DNA of 64,000 nt from Micropterix aruncella (GCA_944548615.1 OX155957.1:6190296-6254295), one strand, 5' to 3'; counted from the stretch's first letter, positions 1-11,867 are shown. A program made the numbers and translations. The notes: a model not told the origin generated them from the letters alone.

Positions 1-427
1 ATTTTGTAATAGTGGCTTATTCAATAAAGGCGACTTTTTTCGCATATAATTACATAATTGCATAAATACAGAGATCGGCAGCCCGCCAGTTGTCAAAACG
101 GAAAAACCAACGATCGGTGGTATTACCATTCCAGGGGAAGTTATATGATCCATAGAATTTAACATAGTAATTATTACTAAAGTATTTTAAAATACTACGG
201 TAAATAGGCTAGCTCGGTTGTTTGATCGTCAAAACTACCATAGTAAAATCTTACGGAAGTAATTTGAGTTGCCAACATAATAAACGAAATAACCACAAAA
301 TCATTTTTTTCCCAAAAGAATTCTAGCGTTATTTTATTTTCGATGCTGGCCATAATGTATTAGCTATCATTTAGTTTCATTTATAAAGGGTAACAGAAAT
401 AGAGAACGGGAGTGCGAAGGCGGGCTA
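1..427. other. Unassigned AT-rich sequence
   Basis: I see no credible coding frame, RNA gene or repeat shared with the rest of the window. It ends at the left arm of the foldback element that starts near 428. Confidence 0.5.
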
Positions 428-685
428 TGAGTGAATGCGTTCACCGAATAGAAAGAGATAGGGGCATATGCTTAGGGCATATGAGACTCCCTTTATCCTT
501 GTCTAGTTGCGCATGCGCGTTTATCCATAGCATAGCAGACTTATGGCGTCGAAGCGTTGCCATAGTGATATAAAATATGCGTTGCCATAGTGATATATGT
601 ACGTGTCTCCCGAATGCACGACTAGACAAGGATGGAGGGGGTACTATAGGTTGCTGTCTCTTTCTATTCGGCTGACGCATTCTCA
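428..685. mobile_element. Foldback/MITE-like element
   Basis: The two ends are inverted copies: the left arm (GAATGCG then CCGAATAGAAAGAGA, about 433-456) is matched by its reverse complement at about 657-681. The similarity continues inward to CCTTGTCTAGT at about 497-507 and its complement at about 622-632. The interior holds a 25-bp direct repeat starting GCGTTGCCATAGTGATATA at 554 and 579. No coding frame is convincing, and the 84-codon open frame on the minus strand only reads across the arms. A non-autonomous DNA transposon is the likeliest reading. I could not define a target-site duplication, so the borders are approximate. Confidence 0.55.
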
Positions 686-2040
686 GGCTGGTCACGGGGT
701 CTAGTAGTTATACGTCAATGGTTTCATTGCGCATCACCGAGTGCAGCTGTATAGCCAATTTCGGACGTACCTACGTAGGGAAAGCATTTAATCGCTTAAA
801 TTTTTGGATTCCTCGCTCAAATTTGCGACAAAGATATCAGCGCCCAAAACTGTACCGACATGCATGTGGACAGGTTCCATAATTACGCGATCGTCATCGA
901 ACTACTGTCGTCAGAAGAAACAATGGGTTCAATTGCGTTTCTATTTAGATAAAATTAAGTCGCTTTAAAATAAGTAGGATTAGTGCGTGCATTAAATTAA
1001 TAGCTATCGCGTTTCTATCATATTTACCACACGTATCAAAATCTGTGACTTCGTTCTGTGTCTATGGTAATGTACTAATAAGCTGTCAACAGAGGTTTTT
1101 CGAAACGTCAAAATCGGCGGTCTGAATCCATTTTTCGCGCACGGCTGGCTAGCAGGTTTGTTAAGCATTTATTTTGATTCGAATGATCTCTGATGTGGCT
1201 GTGTTCTAACCTCCTTCTCGTACTAAAAGACAACATATAATTTACAGGTTATGACGGAAAAAGAATTTTGTTCGAAATCGCAAGGTATAATACACTTAAT
1301 TACGTACCGTTGTCGTTATTCATTCGATCTCCTTTGTAATATTCTAACATACAGGAACATCTCATCAGTAACAGCAAACACGGCAAATTCGTATGTAAAA
1401 ACACAAGCGTCACAAACTAAGTCGCACCGAAAACGCGCGTTTTAAAATTGTCACGTTTAAGCCGGTTTTTATTCGGACAACTGTCAAATTTTGAGAAACG
1501 GAATAGCGTTTCTGCGAGAATGAAATAAATTTGATACAAAATGCATTAAACAAAATAGGACAAAAATCTGCCACATGAATTGCAATACCAATATGATTAC
1601 GAATTTGGTAATAAATTTACCGCATTTTTTGACTATTTTAAACCGCCGAAGAAACGCAATTGGACCCAATATATCCCAACTTCATTTCCAATAACTATTT
1701 ACACTAATTATTATCAAAACGTGAGGACGTTGCTGCCTGCTGATGACACTTGACTGACAGCAGCTTACCAAACTGACACATCCGCGCGTGCTGAAACAGC
1801 TGATTCGGTGCCGCCATCTTGCGAAAGTAACTTTTGCAACTCTGGCTAGTAAATTTGAGCTTACTAGAGTAACTCGAATTACTACGGATTGAGGATAACT
1901 AGATCAAACGACGATGTTTTTCAGAATTACTAACGATTTTAACTATTACCACATCTTTTACTTTCCCTGCCATCGAACGGTTAAGTAAAGTATTGTGAAC
2001 GCGCATTTTTTTTGTTGAGATGCAGACAGAAATTTTATTT
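686..2040. other. Unassigned intergenic sequence
   Basis: Only short, low-information open frames occur (for example about 64 codons at 1251-1445). They have no recognisable domain or supporting context. I see no strong repeat in common with other parts of the window. Confidence 0.45.
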
Positions 2041-2200
2041 TGAGCTGAAACAATTAAAACCATTTCCAGATTGAAGTCTGTCTGTGTATTTGTGTGTAGA
2101 GACTCTATGTGTGGGTCTGGGCGGAGGGGGGGAGGGGAAGGAAGGTTTGTCTACTTGCCGGGAAAGACTTGCCGGGGGTGACACTACCGTTTTTTTTCTG
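2041..2200 (-). repeat. RepB dispersed repeat, internally deleted copy
   Basis: Read on the minus strand, it begins with a GTGTCACCCC block followed by CTTGCCGGCAA-type sequence. It ends with ACAGACAGACTTCAATCTGG and GTGGTTTTAA-like sequence. Both ends match the longer copy at about 4045-4850, but most of the interior is missing. The G-rich run in the middle corresponds to the C-rich run of the longer copy. It is non-coding and probably a deletion derivative of a transposon; the class is not determined. Confidence 0.5.
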
Positions 2201-3009
2201 TAACCAGGGTCAAACAAATGCCCCTAAGACGAAAATTATTATTATTGTAACATTTAACCGCAGAAGCCATACGAAAGTACGTGATACTTCCACTATATCA
2301 TCGCCCGAACGCAACAAACTGTATCACGTAAGTTCAGGTAAGAACTCTACTAAAAAAAGCAATGTTTTTTTTTACTATTTTTGAATAATAACCCGTTGCT
2401 AGGGCGATTAAAATAATGCAGACTTGAAAATCTTCACAACTGACCTCACATATTTGTGAATTCCAAGATAAGTTTTTATTTGAGCCAGCCCAGTTCCTTT
2501 ACATTACAGTTGTAAGGAAGAATGTCTAATTGTTTTATTCTGATTGCAAAATTTGGACTTATTCGTCTCAAAAGAAAGAACGATCTAGAACTCGAAAGCC
2601 TTCAAAAGTAGAGGTAAATCATTCCACGTCTGCATTAAAATTTTCCTGGTGTGACATTTTCCTAACTAACATTCGCACATTGCGATTCAACTTCTCCGCT
2701 CTCTGATTCCATTTATTGCTCAAATGCGGCGCTCGCGTTTACCAGTACATTATAATCCAATAATAGGCCATTACGAGTTGAACTAGAAGCCTCGAGCGCT
2801 GAAGCAACAAAGGCTTTCTTGCAGGCAGGGTTGCCGTTTTGAATTTATCATGTTGCGAAAAGTTCGTTTTGAGAAATGGACCAGCAACGAGGACCATTAA
2901 TTCCCCTCGCTGCTTCGCTTGTCATTACGCGGTGAAGCCTTGCGAAAAATCTCATTTTCTAGTTAAATTAATTTCAATTAAAAAAAAGGAGAATATTGAG
3001 GAAAAAAAC
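2201..3009. other. Unassigned intergenic sequence
   Basis: AT-rich, with short open frames only. Nothing here could be tied to a protein family, RNA gene or another copy within the window. Confidence 0.45.
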
Positions 3010-3745
3010 GGATCTTGGTGTTTAACAGGAGGTGAACGGTTTCGTGCAGCTTGAGCCACAAGATCCATTTTGTTCTCGGATCGGCTCAACTCACGATTTA
3101 CCTCCTATTCAGAAGCCTCCTCGAGTGGAAGGCTACCCCGGGTAAGACTCCCGTGTCTCAGGCCTCAGAGCTGATGGACCGGTTTCTCCCGGCGGGATTG
3201 CATCCCGGCGCCACTGGACGGTTTGCGCACCGGTCGGCGTAGCCAATCGGCTGTGCATTCTGACAAATTTCTGAAGGCGTCCGGAGACTATGGTAATATA
3301 CTGTTTCCTAAGCAGCGGGGTGGATGTTGACCACTCTTGAAATGACCTTGGGCCACTCGATCCCGTGTGGCACTACGGGCAAAGAACGCCCAGGTCCGCG
3401 ATAAATTCAAACTGAATTACTGGTGTAATACAACAGGTAGAGGTCGTGTAAGCGACTTCGGACCCATAACCAGTCAGAAGCACGGAGGTATCCTGAAGGT
3501 TAATTCCAGACTGAGATATCCTGCCAAAACTGGTAGTCAGGGGGCGAGGTTGCCCGCTGAGTACCTTTCCCGGTGTGACGCGGTAAGGCGTTGACCTCTG
3601 ACGGGCAGGTGGCGGAGCTTGACGGTGGATTGTTTTGTCCTAAGTCTTCAGAGCTCACCTCACGGGAGACGGAAAGTTACATTTCGTTAAAACTGACCTG
3701 AGGTGACGGGTTCGCCCGTTGTAGTTGACGACTCTAGTTGTTTAA
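3010..3745 (+). repeat. RepA dispersed ~750-bp repeat, copy 1
   Basis: This stretch is more GC-rich than its surroundings and aligns by eye along its length with 10075-10790. In the opposite orientation it aligns with 6836-7475, 45800-46310 and 60822-61320. Shared landmarks are GACGGTTTGCGCA, GAAGGTTAATTCCAGAC, TGACGGGCAGGTGGCGGAGC and, at the right end, GGTGACGGGTTCGCCC followed by TTGTAGTTGACAG-like sequence. I do not recognise the family. No transposase or RT motif is visible. Short open frames occur in some copies but this copy is frameshifted relative to them. It is probably a mobile or formerly mobile element; no terminal repeats were found. Confidence 0.6.
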
Positions 3746-4044
3746 CAGTATATCAGAATTGTGAAGGCATGGATTGTGACTACGACAATGTATTTAAAAA
3801 TACATATTCAAAAGTAATATATACATCTTTTAGTTATCTTAATCATACTTATTTTCATTCACGTGTGTATATATTACACTAGCTTCAATTAATAATAAAG
3901 TTGCTAGCCTTGCAATGATGGCAACAATCACGACTTCATGATAATGGCTAATAAGAAAACACGAAATCAGCGCCGGCGCATTCTTACATTTCAGGAAAGT
4001 TAAAGAAAATGTAAAATATGCCAATTCCTGGAGAAAATAACAAG
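3746..4044. other. Unassigned AT-rich spacer
   Basis: Spacer between a RepA and a RepB copy; nothing recognised. Confidence 0.4.
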
Positions 4045-4850
4045 AACATCGGTTGTGTCACCCCAAGACATTTTCGGCGAGTAGACAAATCCACCCCCCC
4101 CCCCCCCCCGAGGTGTGGCGGGGGCCACACCTCACTCCACATCCCCCGCGCGAACCCAACCTTCCCCCGCCTGCCAATTCATAGCATATTTGTATTATTT
4201 TCTGTTTTTTTTTTTCTTAAATGTAGAATTTTCTCATTTATATTGGGTTTTCAATAATAGTTGCATCATTTGTATATGAGATATTTTAACCAAAACTTCG
4301 GCAAGATTTCGGTCCAACAAAGCATCTGTAGGTATACCAAATTTCAAGTCCCTGTCTTCGCTACTGCGCCCTAATTTGTAGCATATATTTAGTATTTTCC
4401 GCGGTATTGAAATGGTATTTTTTAAAAATGATATAGTATTTTGTTAAATATGACTCTAAATATTATTTGCAGGATATCCCAACCAAATTTTATTTCACTA
4501 CGTGATTTCGGTCCAACAAGGCATCTGTATACCCCATTTCAAGTCTTTAAATGTAATATTACGAGGTTAAAATATGACTAGCGGGCCCTCTGGTGGACTG
4601 ATATCAATCACGATCTTTTAACTCTTGCCATGACGAAATGATGGCTGCATGTCCAATTTCAGCTCAATCAAATGAAGCGTTTGGGCGCTATCGTGGAAAG
4701 ATACACACAGCCACACAAACACGCAGACTTATAGACAGACTTCGGTCTGGAAGTGGTCTTAATCGTCTCGGGAGGGGGGGGGGGGGTCAAAATCTATATA
4801 TCCGTCTTCATCTCGATTTTTTTAGCGCGCTCACAATACTTTTCCGAGCC
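4045..4850 (+). repeat. RepB dispersed repeat, longest copy
   Basis: It starts with GTGTCACCCCAAGAC and a C-rich run. It contains the phrase CCAAATTTCAAGTC and a block (ATTTCAGCTCAATC, then GGCGCTATCGT, then ATACACACAGCCA) that recurs at 38258-38330, and ends near CACAATACTTTTCC. Partial copies lie at 2041-2200, 13983-14070, 55046-55150 and 62640-63000. The element at 37425-38370 shares its 3' part. It is non-coding. A non-autonomous DNA transposon is likely, class undetermined. Confidence 0.5.
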
Positions 4851-5159
4851 ATGTAACTTCACATTTTTTTTACGGCAGATTTTCTTTAGAGATTTATAGA
4901 AATAATCGAGTGACAATCATTAAAACCTACATTAACCTAGACATTAATTGCGCCCCTAACGATAACTAAACGCACCTCTGAGATTGTATGGCAATATTGA
5001 AGCTCCCTACTGTATTAAATTTTATGTAGTATTGCTAGCTGTGTTTACCTATATCTGTATATAGCCAGCAGCCACAGATAACAAAAGTGACGCCAGATGA
5101 GTCACGTTGGCTCTCTATGCTTTTGAACTTTAAATAGGTAGTAAATATATTGTGTAGGT
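4851..5159. other. Unassigned spacer
   Basis: AT-rich sequence with no recognised feature. Confidence 0.4.
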
Positions 5160-5930
5160 ATGTTTTATTTATTTTATTTATTTATTTATTAAAGGTAAAG
5201 CATAAAATATTATTTCCTGCAGGATTACAAAAAAAAAATGGGTTTGGACCAGTAGCGAAAAATAGAGCACACTGCAGTATCTTGGTCACTGCGTCAACAC
5301 CGCCTAACTAGGCCTAGGCCTGTACTAAGGCAGGTGTACCAGGAAATATTTTACCTGTGCACACAAAAAAAATTAAAAAATTAACAACTAAACTTAAAAA
5401 ATAAAAATGTTAAAAAGATAAAAATAAAATATCATCAAGAAGTATTTGAAATTATAATCATAAAATTATCGAGTAAATAAATAAAAATCGAAATTATAAT
5501 AATAGTAAATAGATAGATAGATTATAAATAGGATAGAAAACGAATTTACCGCGTGAAATTTGTAGGACCCGACGTTTCGGTGACGTTGCAGCCGCCGTTG
5601 TCCTACAAATTTCACGCGGTAAATTCGTTTTCTATCCTATTTATAATGTCAAACAACTGCGATAGTCTTCGATTTTATAGATAGATAGATACCTACTCAG
5701 TAAAATAAAAAATAAAAAATAAATAAAATAAGAATAAAAATAAAAATTATACTAGATAGTCAAATAATTTGTGGCTCTTTTAACGGCCTTCATTTATTAG
5801 CCACTTATGGCTCTGCTTCTTAAAGGAATCTTTAGACTCAATTGTTTTAATTCCATCTTCTAATAGGTTATATGCCCTGGGGCCCAAAACACTAAAATGC
5901 CTTTGACCAAAAGAGGTCATCATGTATTTT
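5160..5930 (-). mobile_element. LINE 3' end with C-terminal RT-ORF remnant
   Basis: On the minus strand the frame at 5780-5923 encodes SFGQRHFSVLGPRAYNLL followed by a short FKK-containing helix and a stop. This is the usual C-terminal end of insect non-LTR retrotransposon ORF2 proteins (pattern G.R.FSV.GPR.WN.LP). Downstream on that strand is a long AT-rich 3' UTR ending in an A/T-rich tail near 5160-5185. Only about 47 codons of protein survive, so this is a 5'-truncated copy. A Penelope-derived foldback element (5521-5680) sits within its 3' UTR. Clade is uncertain (CR1/Jockey-like). Confidence 0.55.
5521..5680. mobile_element. Foldback element made of inverted Penelope-like 3' ends
   Basis: Positions 5521-5568 and 5600-5647 are perfect inverted repeats (48-bp arms, 31-bp spacer). 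Each arm carries the end of a reading frame encoding TNFTR followed by TAA. The same C-terminal peptide ends the Penelope-like remnant at 9086-9620 and the foldback at 56603-56750. The element extends past the right arm through CGATAGTCTTCGA, which is also present near 42985. It lies between GATA-type microsatellite runs (ATAGATAGATAG on both sides), which may be target-site duplication or a pre-existing microsatellite. Confidence 0.6.
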
Positions 5931-5944
5931 TTTAATCTTTACAT

Positions 5945-6330
5945 AATAAACAGTTGGGCGGTGTCGACTACAACAAGCGAACTCATCATCTCAGGCTGGT
6001 ATAACGATATGTGATCATTCTTTTAGCCGTGGGATGAGCATAGAAGACTTGGGGACGGCACAAACCTACAGTCCAACTTCTTACGGCGAGGCACTAGGAA
6101 GGTAATCCAGTGTGGCTACCTCGCCCGCTTGCTATCAGTTTTGGTAGGAAATCTCCGTTTGGAATTAACCTTCAGGATACCACTCTCCTGCCGACTAGTT
6201 ACGGGACTCATCAGTGGGATGAGCTTAGAAGACTAAATAGAGTTGTCAACTATAACGGGCGAACCCGTCACCTCAGGATTTTTAATAAAATAGAATATGA
6301 AGGAATTTGGTGACACGTATTCGCAAAGAA
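5945..6330. repeat. RepA rearranged fragments
   Basis: Contains RepA landmarks (GGAATTAACCTTCAGGATAC at about 6160, GTCAACTATAACGGGCGAAC at about 6245) in minus-type orientation, but in an order unlike the longer copies. An additional partial copy of the same terminal block (GGGATGAGC, GACTTGGG) lies before 6060. It looks like two overlapping or internally rearranged pieces. Nothing here is convincingly coding. Confidence 0.5.
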
Positions 6331-6385
6331 GAGTTTAGACAGATTTGATTTAAACAATGGAGTAGTAGCTGCGTTGAAAAACTAG

Positions 6386-6462
6386 TTCCTATCAGTTCAC
6401 CGAAGTTAAGCAGCGTCGGACGTGGTCAGTACTAGGATAGATAACCGCCTGACTTGAGTCGA
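6386..6462 (+). pseudogene. 5S rRNA-like sequence (pseudogene or 5S-derived SINE piece)
   Basis: The stretch TTCACCGAAGTTAAGCAGCG, then GGTCAGTACTAGGATAGATAACCGCCTG, closely follows the middle and 3' half of eukaryotic 5S rRNA (CACCGAAGTTAAGCA, GGTTAGTACTTGGATGGGTGACCGCCTGG). This region holds the internal RNA polymerase III control elements. Differences from the usual 5S sequence, loss of the 5' third and an unrelated 3' flank argue against a functional gene. A SINE3-type element with a 5S head is the main alternative to a simple pseudogene. Confidence 0.65.
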
Positions 6463-6465
6463 CCG

Positions 6466-6835
6466 CATGTAAGAATTGTTATTATAAAATAAGGTAATAG
6501 TAACAGGATTAAAAAAAAGTGGAAAACATATTTAGATACTGATTAAAGATTCAAATTTTCGACATTGGTCTTGCCTTAAAGGTCCTATAATTGTTTTGTT
6601 TTCATCATAATTTCTCAACGACTGATTTTATGACCAAAATTTACACAAACAAGGATAACTTAAAATTCTATACATTTTTAAAATAAATACTTTCACATGT
6701 CTGAATTACGTTTTCCATAACATGTTAATGATAAGATGTTGGTAACAAACTATGATATTTAAACGAATAAGTGTGACAAAAATGTGTTCCTCCTAAATTC
6801 TAGTAATATAACTTAATAATATCAAAACCCATAAG
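6466..6835. other. Unassigned AT-rich spacer
   Basis: No recognised feature. Confidence 0.4.
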
Positions 6836-7475
6836 CTCCGGCCTAGAGCTGTCAACTACAACGGGCGAACCCGTCACCTCAGGAAGTTGTAACGAAATGT
6901 ATCGTTCTATTTCCCGTAAGATGAGCGCAGAATACTTGAGACAAAAACAGTCTACCGTCAAGTTCCGCCACATGCCCGTAACACCTCAGAACATCGCCTT
7001 ACCGCGAGATAGCCAGGTTAGTCACCCAACGGGTCAATACTAAAGCCCTTACTACCAGTGGCAACCAGATTACTCCGCTCTCCTGAATGGTTACGGGTTC
7101 TAGGTTGCTTTCGCAGTCATCTACCTTACGAAGCGGTGATACGGCGTTTGCCGAATCTATCGCGGACCACGGCGCCCTTTATCCGGCAAATACCCGGAGT
7201 CGGGTAGCCTATTGGTCGCGTAAAGTGAAGCAACTAACCTTCGCTTTATAGGAGAATGAACTATTCCAGACATCCCCAACTGTTAGTCAAAATGCACAAT
7301 CGATTGGCTGACGCCACACGGTGCGCAAACCATCCAGAAGCGTCAGAAGATTGACTTCTGGGGTAAACCGGCCCGTGGGGCAGAGTCCTACCCAGGCTCG
7401 CGCTTCATACGTGGAGGCCGCCGGATGGGTGTTGACCCGTGAGTTTGACCGACCCTGGACAAATGAGTCTTAGTG
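6836..7475 (-). repeat. RepA dispersed repeat, copy 3
   Basis: It starts with GTCAACTACAACGGGCGAAC and follows RepA in inverted orientation relative to 3010-3745. It passes through CCGTCAAGTTCCGCCAC, GTGCGCAAACCATCCAG and GACCCGTGAGTTTGACCGACC. The segment near 7260-7350 can be read as LLVKMHNRLA..TRCA, matching frames in two other copies, but stops interrupt it upstream. No termini or TSD were identified. Confidence 0.55.
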
Positions 7476-7848
7476 GCCAACTGCAACAAGGCCTACTAGC
7501 CGGCGGACGATTCTTTGCACGTGGCGAATTCGATTTGTGTGCCGGCGCCGGCAGCCATTACGGCTACCGGCGCTGCGCCGGTCCCTGAAAAATATTGATA
7601 TACTTACAGAAATACCCTTTATAAGTATACCTAAAAAATATATTGTCAGGGTCATGTTACGCACACCTACATATGAAACACATAAGATCTGTTATAATAT
7701 AAGATAATACATTTTAAATTCATTAATAGGAACGTAAAATAAACTGCATTTTAATCATGCTACGGGCGCACTCTACTCTGATCGAATAGAAGAAAGTCCG
7801 TTCGTGTCGTATCTGTTACATTAACATACAACTGTCTTGATTAATCTG
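7476..7848. other. Unassigned sequence with a GC-rich imperfect hairpin
   Basis: Positions 7541-7582 form a GC-rich imperfect inverted repeat (arms containing GCCGGCGCCGGCAGCC and its near-complement around ATTAC). The remainder is AT-rich and unassigned. Confidence 0.4.
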
Positions 7849-8575
7849 TGCACGAACTACAGCCACATGATAAATAAACGGAACAGAGACAACGCTTCTA
7901 AAGAGCATACTTTTTTAAACCTATTTTGGTAGAGATTAGCACAAGAGGATACAATTAAATAAAGAAAAAGTTTATCAACTTATTGTTCTATGCTTACCTA
8001 GTATAGATTAATTTTTACAAATCATTTACTCTAAATATTGTTTTTTGTAATTTTAACGAAATAAATAGTTAGTTACCTATTCTGTACAATTTATTTAATA
8101 AAACTCGATTATTTACGATCTACTCAAACGTTTTTTGCACCACCCGGTTGAGTTGAGGTATACTAAATATATCTTTCTACCACATTAAAAATAATAAATG
8201 ATATTATAATCAAGTTAGGTACTGTACTTACCTAGTGAAATCTTTAGGGTAATGAAAAGTTATAAGTTTTTGTTCATTCTATTACTGTTCATACACACAG
8301 TACACAGTACATAATAAACCATATTGACACTTTTTCGATAATAAAACACTAATTAAATCAATCGTAAGGCGAAAATTAACAATACGCGAAATGTGTAGGT
8401 ACGCCGGACGCCCTGAGCTTTCAGTACTGGCGAAGCCGATATAAAACAGTTTCTCTATATTCGTACGAAGCCGCCAAAGGTCACGCACACACGCGTCTCA
8501 TGATTGTAGTAGTGTATCTATCATAGCGCGGTTGTATGAACCTTTGACTCTGTTCCGTTTATTTACCATGTGCTA
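7849..8575 (+). repeat. Duplicated segment S1, copy A (uninterrupted)
   Basis: This ~730-bp segment is colinear with 36737-38722. Shared landmarks in order are a TGCAC..AC..C start, AACAGAG.CAA.GCTTCT.AAGAGC, TTTTTGCACC.CC.GGTTGAGTT, TATATCTTTC.ACCACAT, a TACTGTAC.TACCTA.TGAAATCTTT block, and near the end ACGCGTCTCA followed by GTAGTAGTGTA and GCGGTTGTATGAA. Copy A lacks the two large insertions of copy B, so it serves as the empty-site reference. No coding frame is shared. It may be an old transposon or a segmental duplication. Confidence 0.6.
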
Positions 8576-9085
8576 CCGCGCCAGCGGCTCTGGCATCAAA
8601 ACGGACTGAAAAATGAAACATTTTAAGAGATGTTTTCAGCGGGCGTGTAATCACACTCGCGGGTTTGTTGCGACAAATTTTAATAAGTATCCCTTTACCC
8701 GGGGAGCACATATATTTCCAGTAACGTAGGCATAATCACCTAAAATTAATAATAATTTATCCTCCGATTTATATTACTGATATTATTTAAATCATTAAAG
8801 GGAGCCATGATTTATATAATGCAGATGGTACAGTAGATAAATGTGACCAGTAGTTTATCTCAGGCCTGTCGCAGAACATATTGCCTATTTTTGCGGCGCG
8901 TCGCCCGGAATACTAGGGTTATTTAATTTCAATATATTTACTGTGCCTAATTTTACATTATGTCGGTGACGGCAAATATGGTAATTGAGATAGATAGCAG
9001 GCAACAATTTCAAGGGGTAAAACTCAGTTTTTCGTAAAACTGAAAATATTACTTTTAAGATCATTTTTGATGTCAAAATTCAGAT
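8576..9085. other. Unassigned sequence
   Basis: Nothing recognised; AT-rich with short frames. Confidence 0.4.
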
Positions 9086-9620
9086 TTACCTCGTGAAGTT
9101 TGTAGCACCCGACCTTGAAACAGCCGTTGTCAAGGGTAGACTAAAGTACTGGCAATCGCCATCCGTTGTTTCGCCGGTAGGCGGTAAACTACTGCTGCTA
9201 CTCCGCAATTTATAACAGCGCTGGGGCGGCGGTGTAGTCGCGCAAATTTTGAAAAACCCTCTTGCACACAACACTCACTGTATCCTGTGTCACGTCCATG
9301 TGCTCGGCGATGGGCATTGAAAACATTTTAGGAACAGGATTCCATATAGTAGAGACCTTGTAACCGTCGTCTTTATTGAGGTCCGGGGTTCTTCTTATTT
9401 CAATGGCTTCCCGGATCATGCTGGGAAAGTAAACCTATTATTTGGATAGAACAAAGGGATGTTGAAACTACATCCAATGCTTACTTTTGCTATCCAATAT
9501 GTGTTCGCATATCGCCGATTTTTCTTGCTGAACGTTTTTAACAGCTTTAATGTGTTTCATCAATCGAGTGGCTATGGGACATTTCGATTTTATACACAAC
9601 TGAGGTTTGCAGTGGTATTA
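9086..9620 (-). pseudogene. Penelope-like element, GIY-YIG C-terminal remnant
   Basis: On the minus strand from about 9595, the frame encodes CPIATRLMKHIKAVKN, then KSAICEHILDSKSKHW. After stops it continues as MIREAIEIRR, then DDGYKVSTIWNPV. This order (TRL.EH, SAI.EH, REAIEI, G..LS..W.PV) is characteristic of the GIY-YIG endonuclease domain and tail of Penelope-like elements. The first part of the endonuclease, with the GIY and YIG motifs, is missing just before CPIATRL. In another frame the sequence ends SGATNFTR and stop near 9086. Several stops and frame changes show it is non-functional. The RT domain is absent. Confidence 0.6.
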
Positions 9621-10070
9621 CATCCATTATAGGCCTCAGAGATCGGGATATATTTTGGGTTTGTATGAAGATCGTTTTTATATGGAATTTATTTAGCATT
9701 TTACTTATTCGATCTGTCATTACATTTTCGTCGTGTCCAGTTGACGGCTTAAAACTGCTCTTGGACGTGTCAACATAAATGTGTTAGGCAGTAAGTCTCG
9801 TTATTGATCTTTACTGAACACAGGTAGTCAAGAATTTAATTAATAGATTGTCAAACTATATATAAATATAAATAATGAAAATAGAAGCCTAATTTTGAAA
9901 TAGTCAATAATGCCAAAAGATACGAAGTAAAAAACCTTAATATTCAAATTGACAGTAAAATGTCAAAAAATCAAATTGAAGCTACGCCATGCAATTAAAA
10001 ACTAAAATTACAAATATAGGACCAAATAAAACCTTGTCACGCCCTTGACGTATGGTAAGAATACTTGTGA
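9621..10070. other. Unassigned AT-rich sequence
   Basis: No recognised feature. Confidence 0.4.
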
Positions 10071-10074
10071 TCTG

Positions 10075-10790
10075 CTGGGTTTCACCCGGGAGTTAATGGG
10101 CCCTTGCTGAGTTGGCCACGAAGACCCATTTGTTCGGGGTCGGTCACACTCACGGGTTAAACACTCATCCGGCGGCCTTCTAGCATGAAGTACTAGCCTA
10201 AGTAGGACTCAGGCCTTAGGGCCTTAGTTTCTCCCATGAGTCAACCTTCTGGCGCTTCTGGACGGTTTGCGCATCGTTCGGCGTAAGCCAATTGATTGTG
10301 CATTCTGACTAAGAGTCGGGGGAGTCTGGAAACAGTACTGTTTCCTATAGAGCGGGGGTAGTCGTTGACCTTACGGCGACTGCTCTTGAAACCACCATCG
10401 GCTACCCATTCCGGATAAGAGCCGGACAAAAGGACGCCTTGGTCCGCGACAGATTCGGTTGACACCGTTTCATCACTACGTAAGGGAGAGGACCGCGCAA
10501 GCGACCTCGATCCTGTAACCAGTCAGGAGGTAGGAGGTATCCTGAAGGTTAATTCCAGACGGAGATATTCTTCCAAATTAGTAATCAGGGGGCGAGGCTG
10601 CCCGCTGGTTACCTTTCCCGGTGCCTCGCCGTAAGGCATTGGCCTCTGACGGGCAGGTGGCGGAGCTTGACGGTGGACTATTTTGTCTTAAGTCTTCTAC
10701 GCTCACCTCAAAGGAGACAGAACGATAAATTTCGTTTAAACTTCCTGAGGTGACGGGTTCGCCCATTGTAGTTGACAGCTCTATTTGCTG
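10075..10790 (+). repeat. RepA dispersed repeat, copy 4 (most complete)
   Basis: The copy runs from GCTGGGTTTCACCCGGGAG at the left to GGTGACGGGTTCGCCCATTG at the right, in the same orientation as copy 1. It contains an exact 18-bp palindrome, GGAAACAGTACTGTTTCC, at about 10329-10346. A 74-codon frame on the minus strand (10241-10465) includes SRRKV, then PRSIGNST and LAYAERCANRP; the same peptide pattern is open in the copy at 60991-61308. Neither resembles a family I know. Element class is unknown. Confidence 0.6.
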
Positions 10791-11867
10791 GGTTTCGTCT
10801 GTATTAGATCGTGTGCGTGGCTCGCGATATTTCTCTATAGATAATGTCCTCAGGAAAAATTGTTACGGAAAAATCACATTCAGTGATTCTGCAAAATCTT
10901 TAAAAGTATAAATCTGATGACAAACTATAGGTTCTACGGGTTTCTCCGAAGGCTCATTTAATAACGAGAAACACCGCGTCAGCGTTCTTAGGCCTTTGTG
11001 TGGGCCGCCTTAATCTCCGTCGATTTAGAGCTGCCCTTTAAACCTCAATTATTACCCATCTCTAATTACATTCCTGGAAATTGCCGACGCGTCTTGAAAT
11101 ACAAAAGTTTGCTGCCCGTTCAATATTTTCCCGTCCTTGGTTGGGCGTCGACCGTGACACCAACTGAGGGCGGAATGCCCACAAAAGATCCCATTACTGA
11201 ATTAATGATCGGGGCTAAATAATACCCGCTTAAGATTTAACGTAAATTTCTTCATGACCGACGAAGATGCGTATTTAAATATTGATGAGGTAAAAGTTAG
11301 CTTTTGAATTGGCTTCTAAATTTTAAAAATTTAGTTATTTTTTACTCATTTCCATAAGAGCACGGACCCTCATTCTTCGCTAAACCACTCACACGACACT
11401 TAAAATAGAAAATAAAACAAGCCTACCTAGGACTAAATACAAAATTTGGACAGAGGCATTAGGCGTTTCTGGCCCCGCGTCTGTATGATTCCTTCTGCTC
11501 TTCCTTGGCGGAGGCTAAATTGTAGAGTACAACCAGCAGATTGACTCTGAATAAATATATTATCAAGGGTCTTATGACGAAAAGTAGAAGCTAATGCGAA
11601 GAAATGATTACTCACATCCTGACGTAGGCCATATTGGTACTTGATACTTGACAATAAATACATTTACATAGTTGGTGATACAGTATATCGACCCTTTTGC
11701 GGAACACTTGTCGTAAAAGCCATTTTGGCCAAAATCACGTTTTGATGCAGTCTTACTCAGTTTTGCGAGCTCTATCGATCTGTATATTTAGAGTTGTCAA
11801 TGTTTAAAACAATTTAATGAAATAATGCTAAATAATTAGAGTTAAAATTTTATATGTGAATAACAAG
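10791..11867. other. Unassigned sequence
   Basis: Short open frames only (for example 10998-11222 and 11433-11663), with no recognisable domain. The region ends at the 4-bp CAAG that precedes the LTR candidate. Confidence 0.4.

Noticed and set aside
3010..3745. RepA as ribosomal RNA, suggested by its higher GC content and several copies
   Set aside because: No rRNA core motif could be matched, copies lie in both orientations, and short protein-like frames are shared instead.
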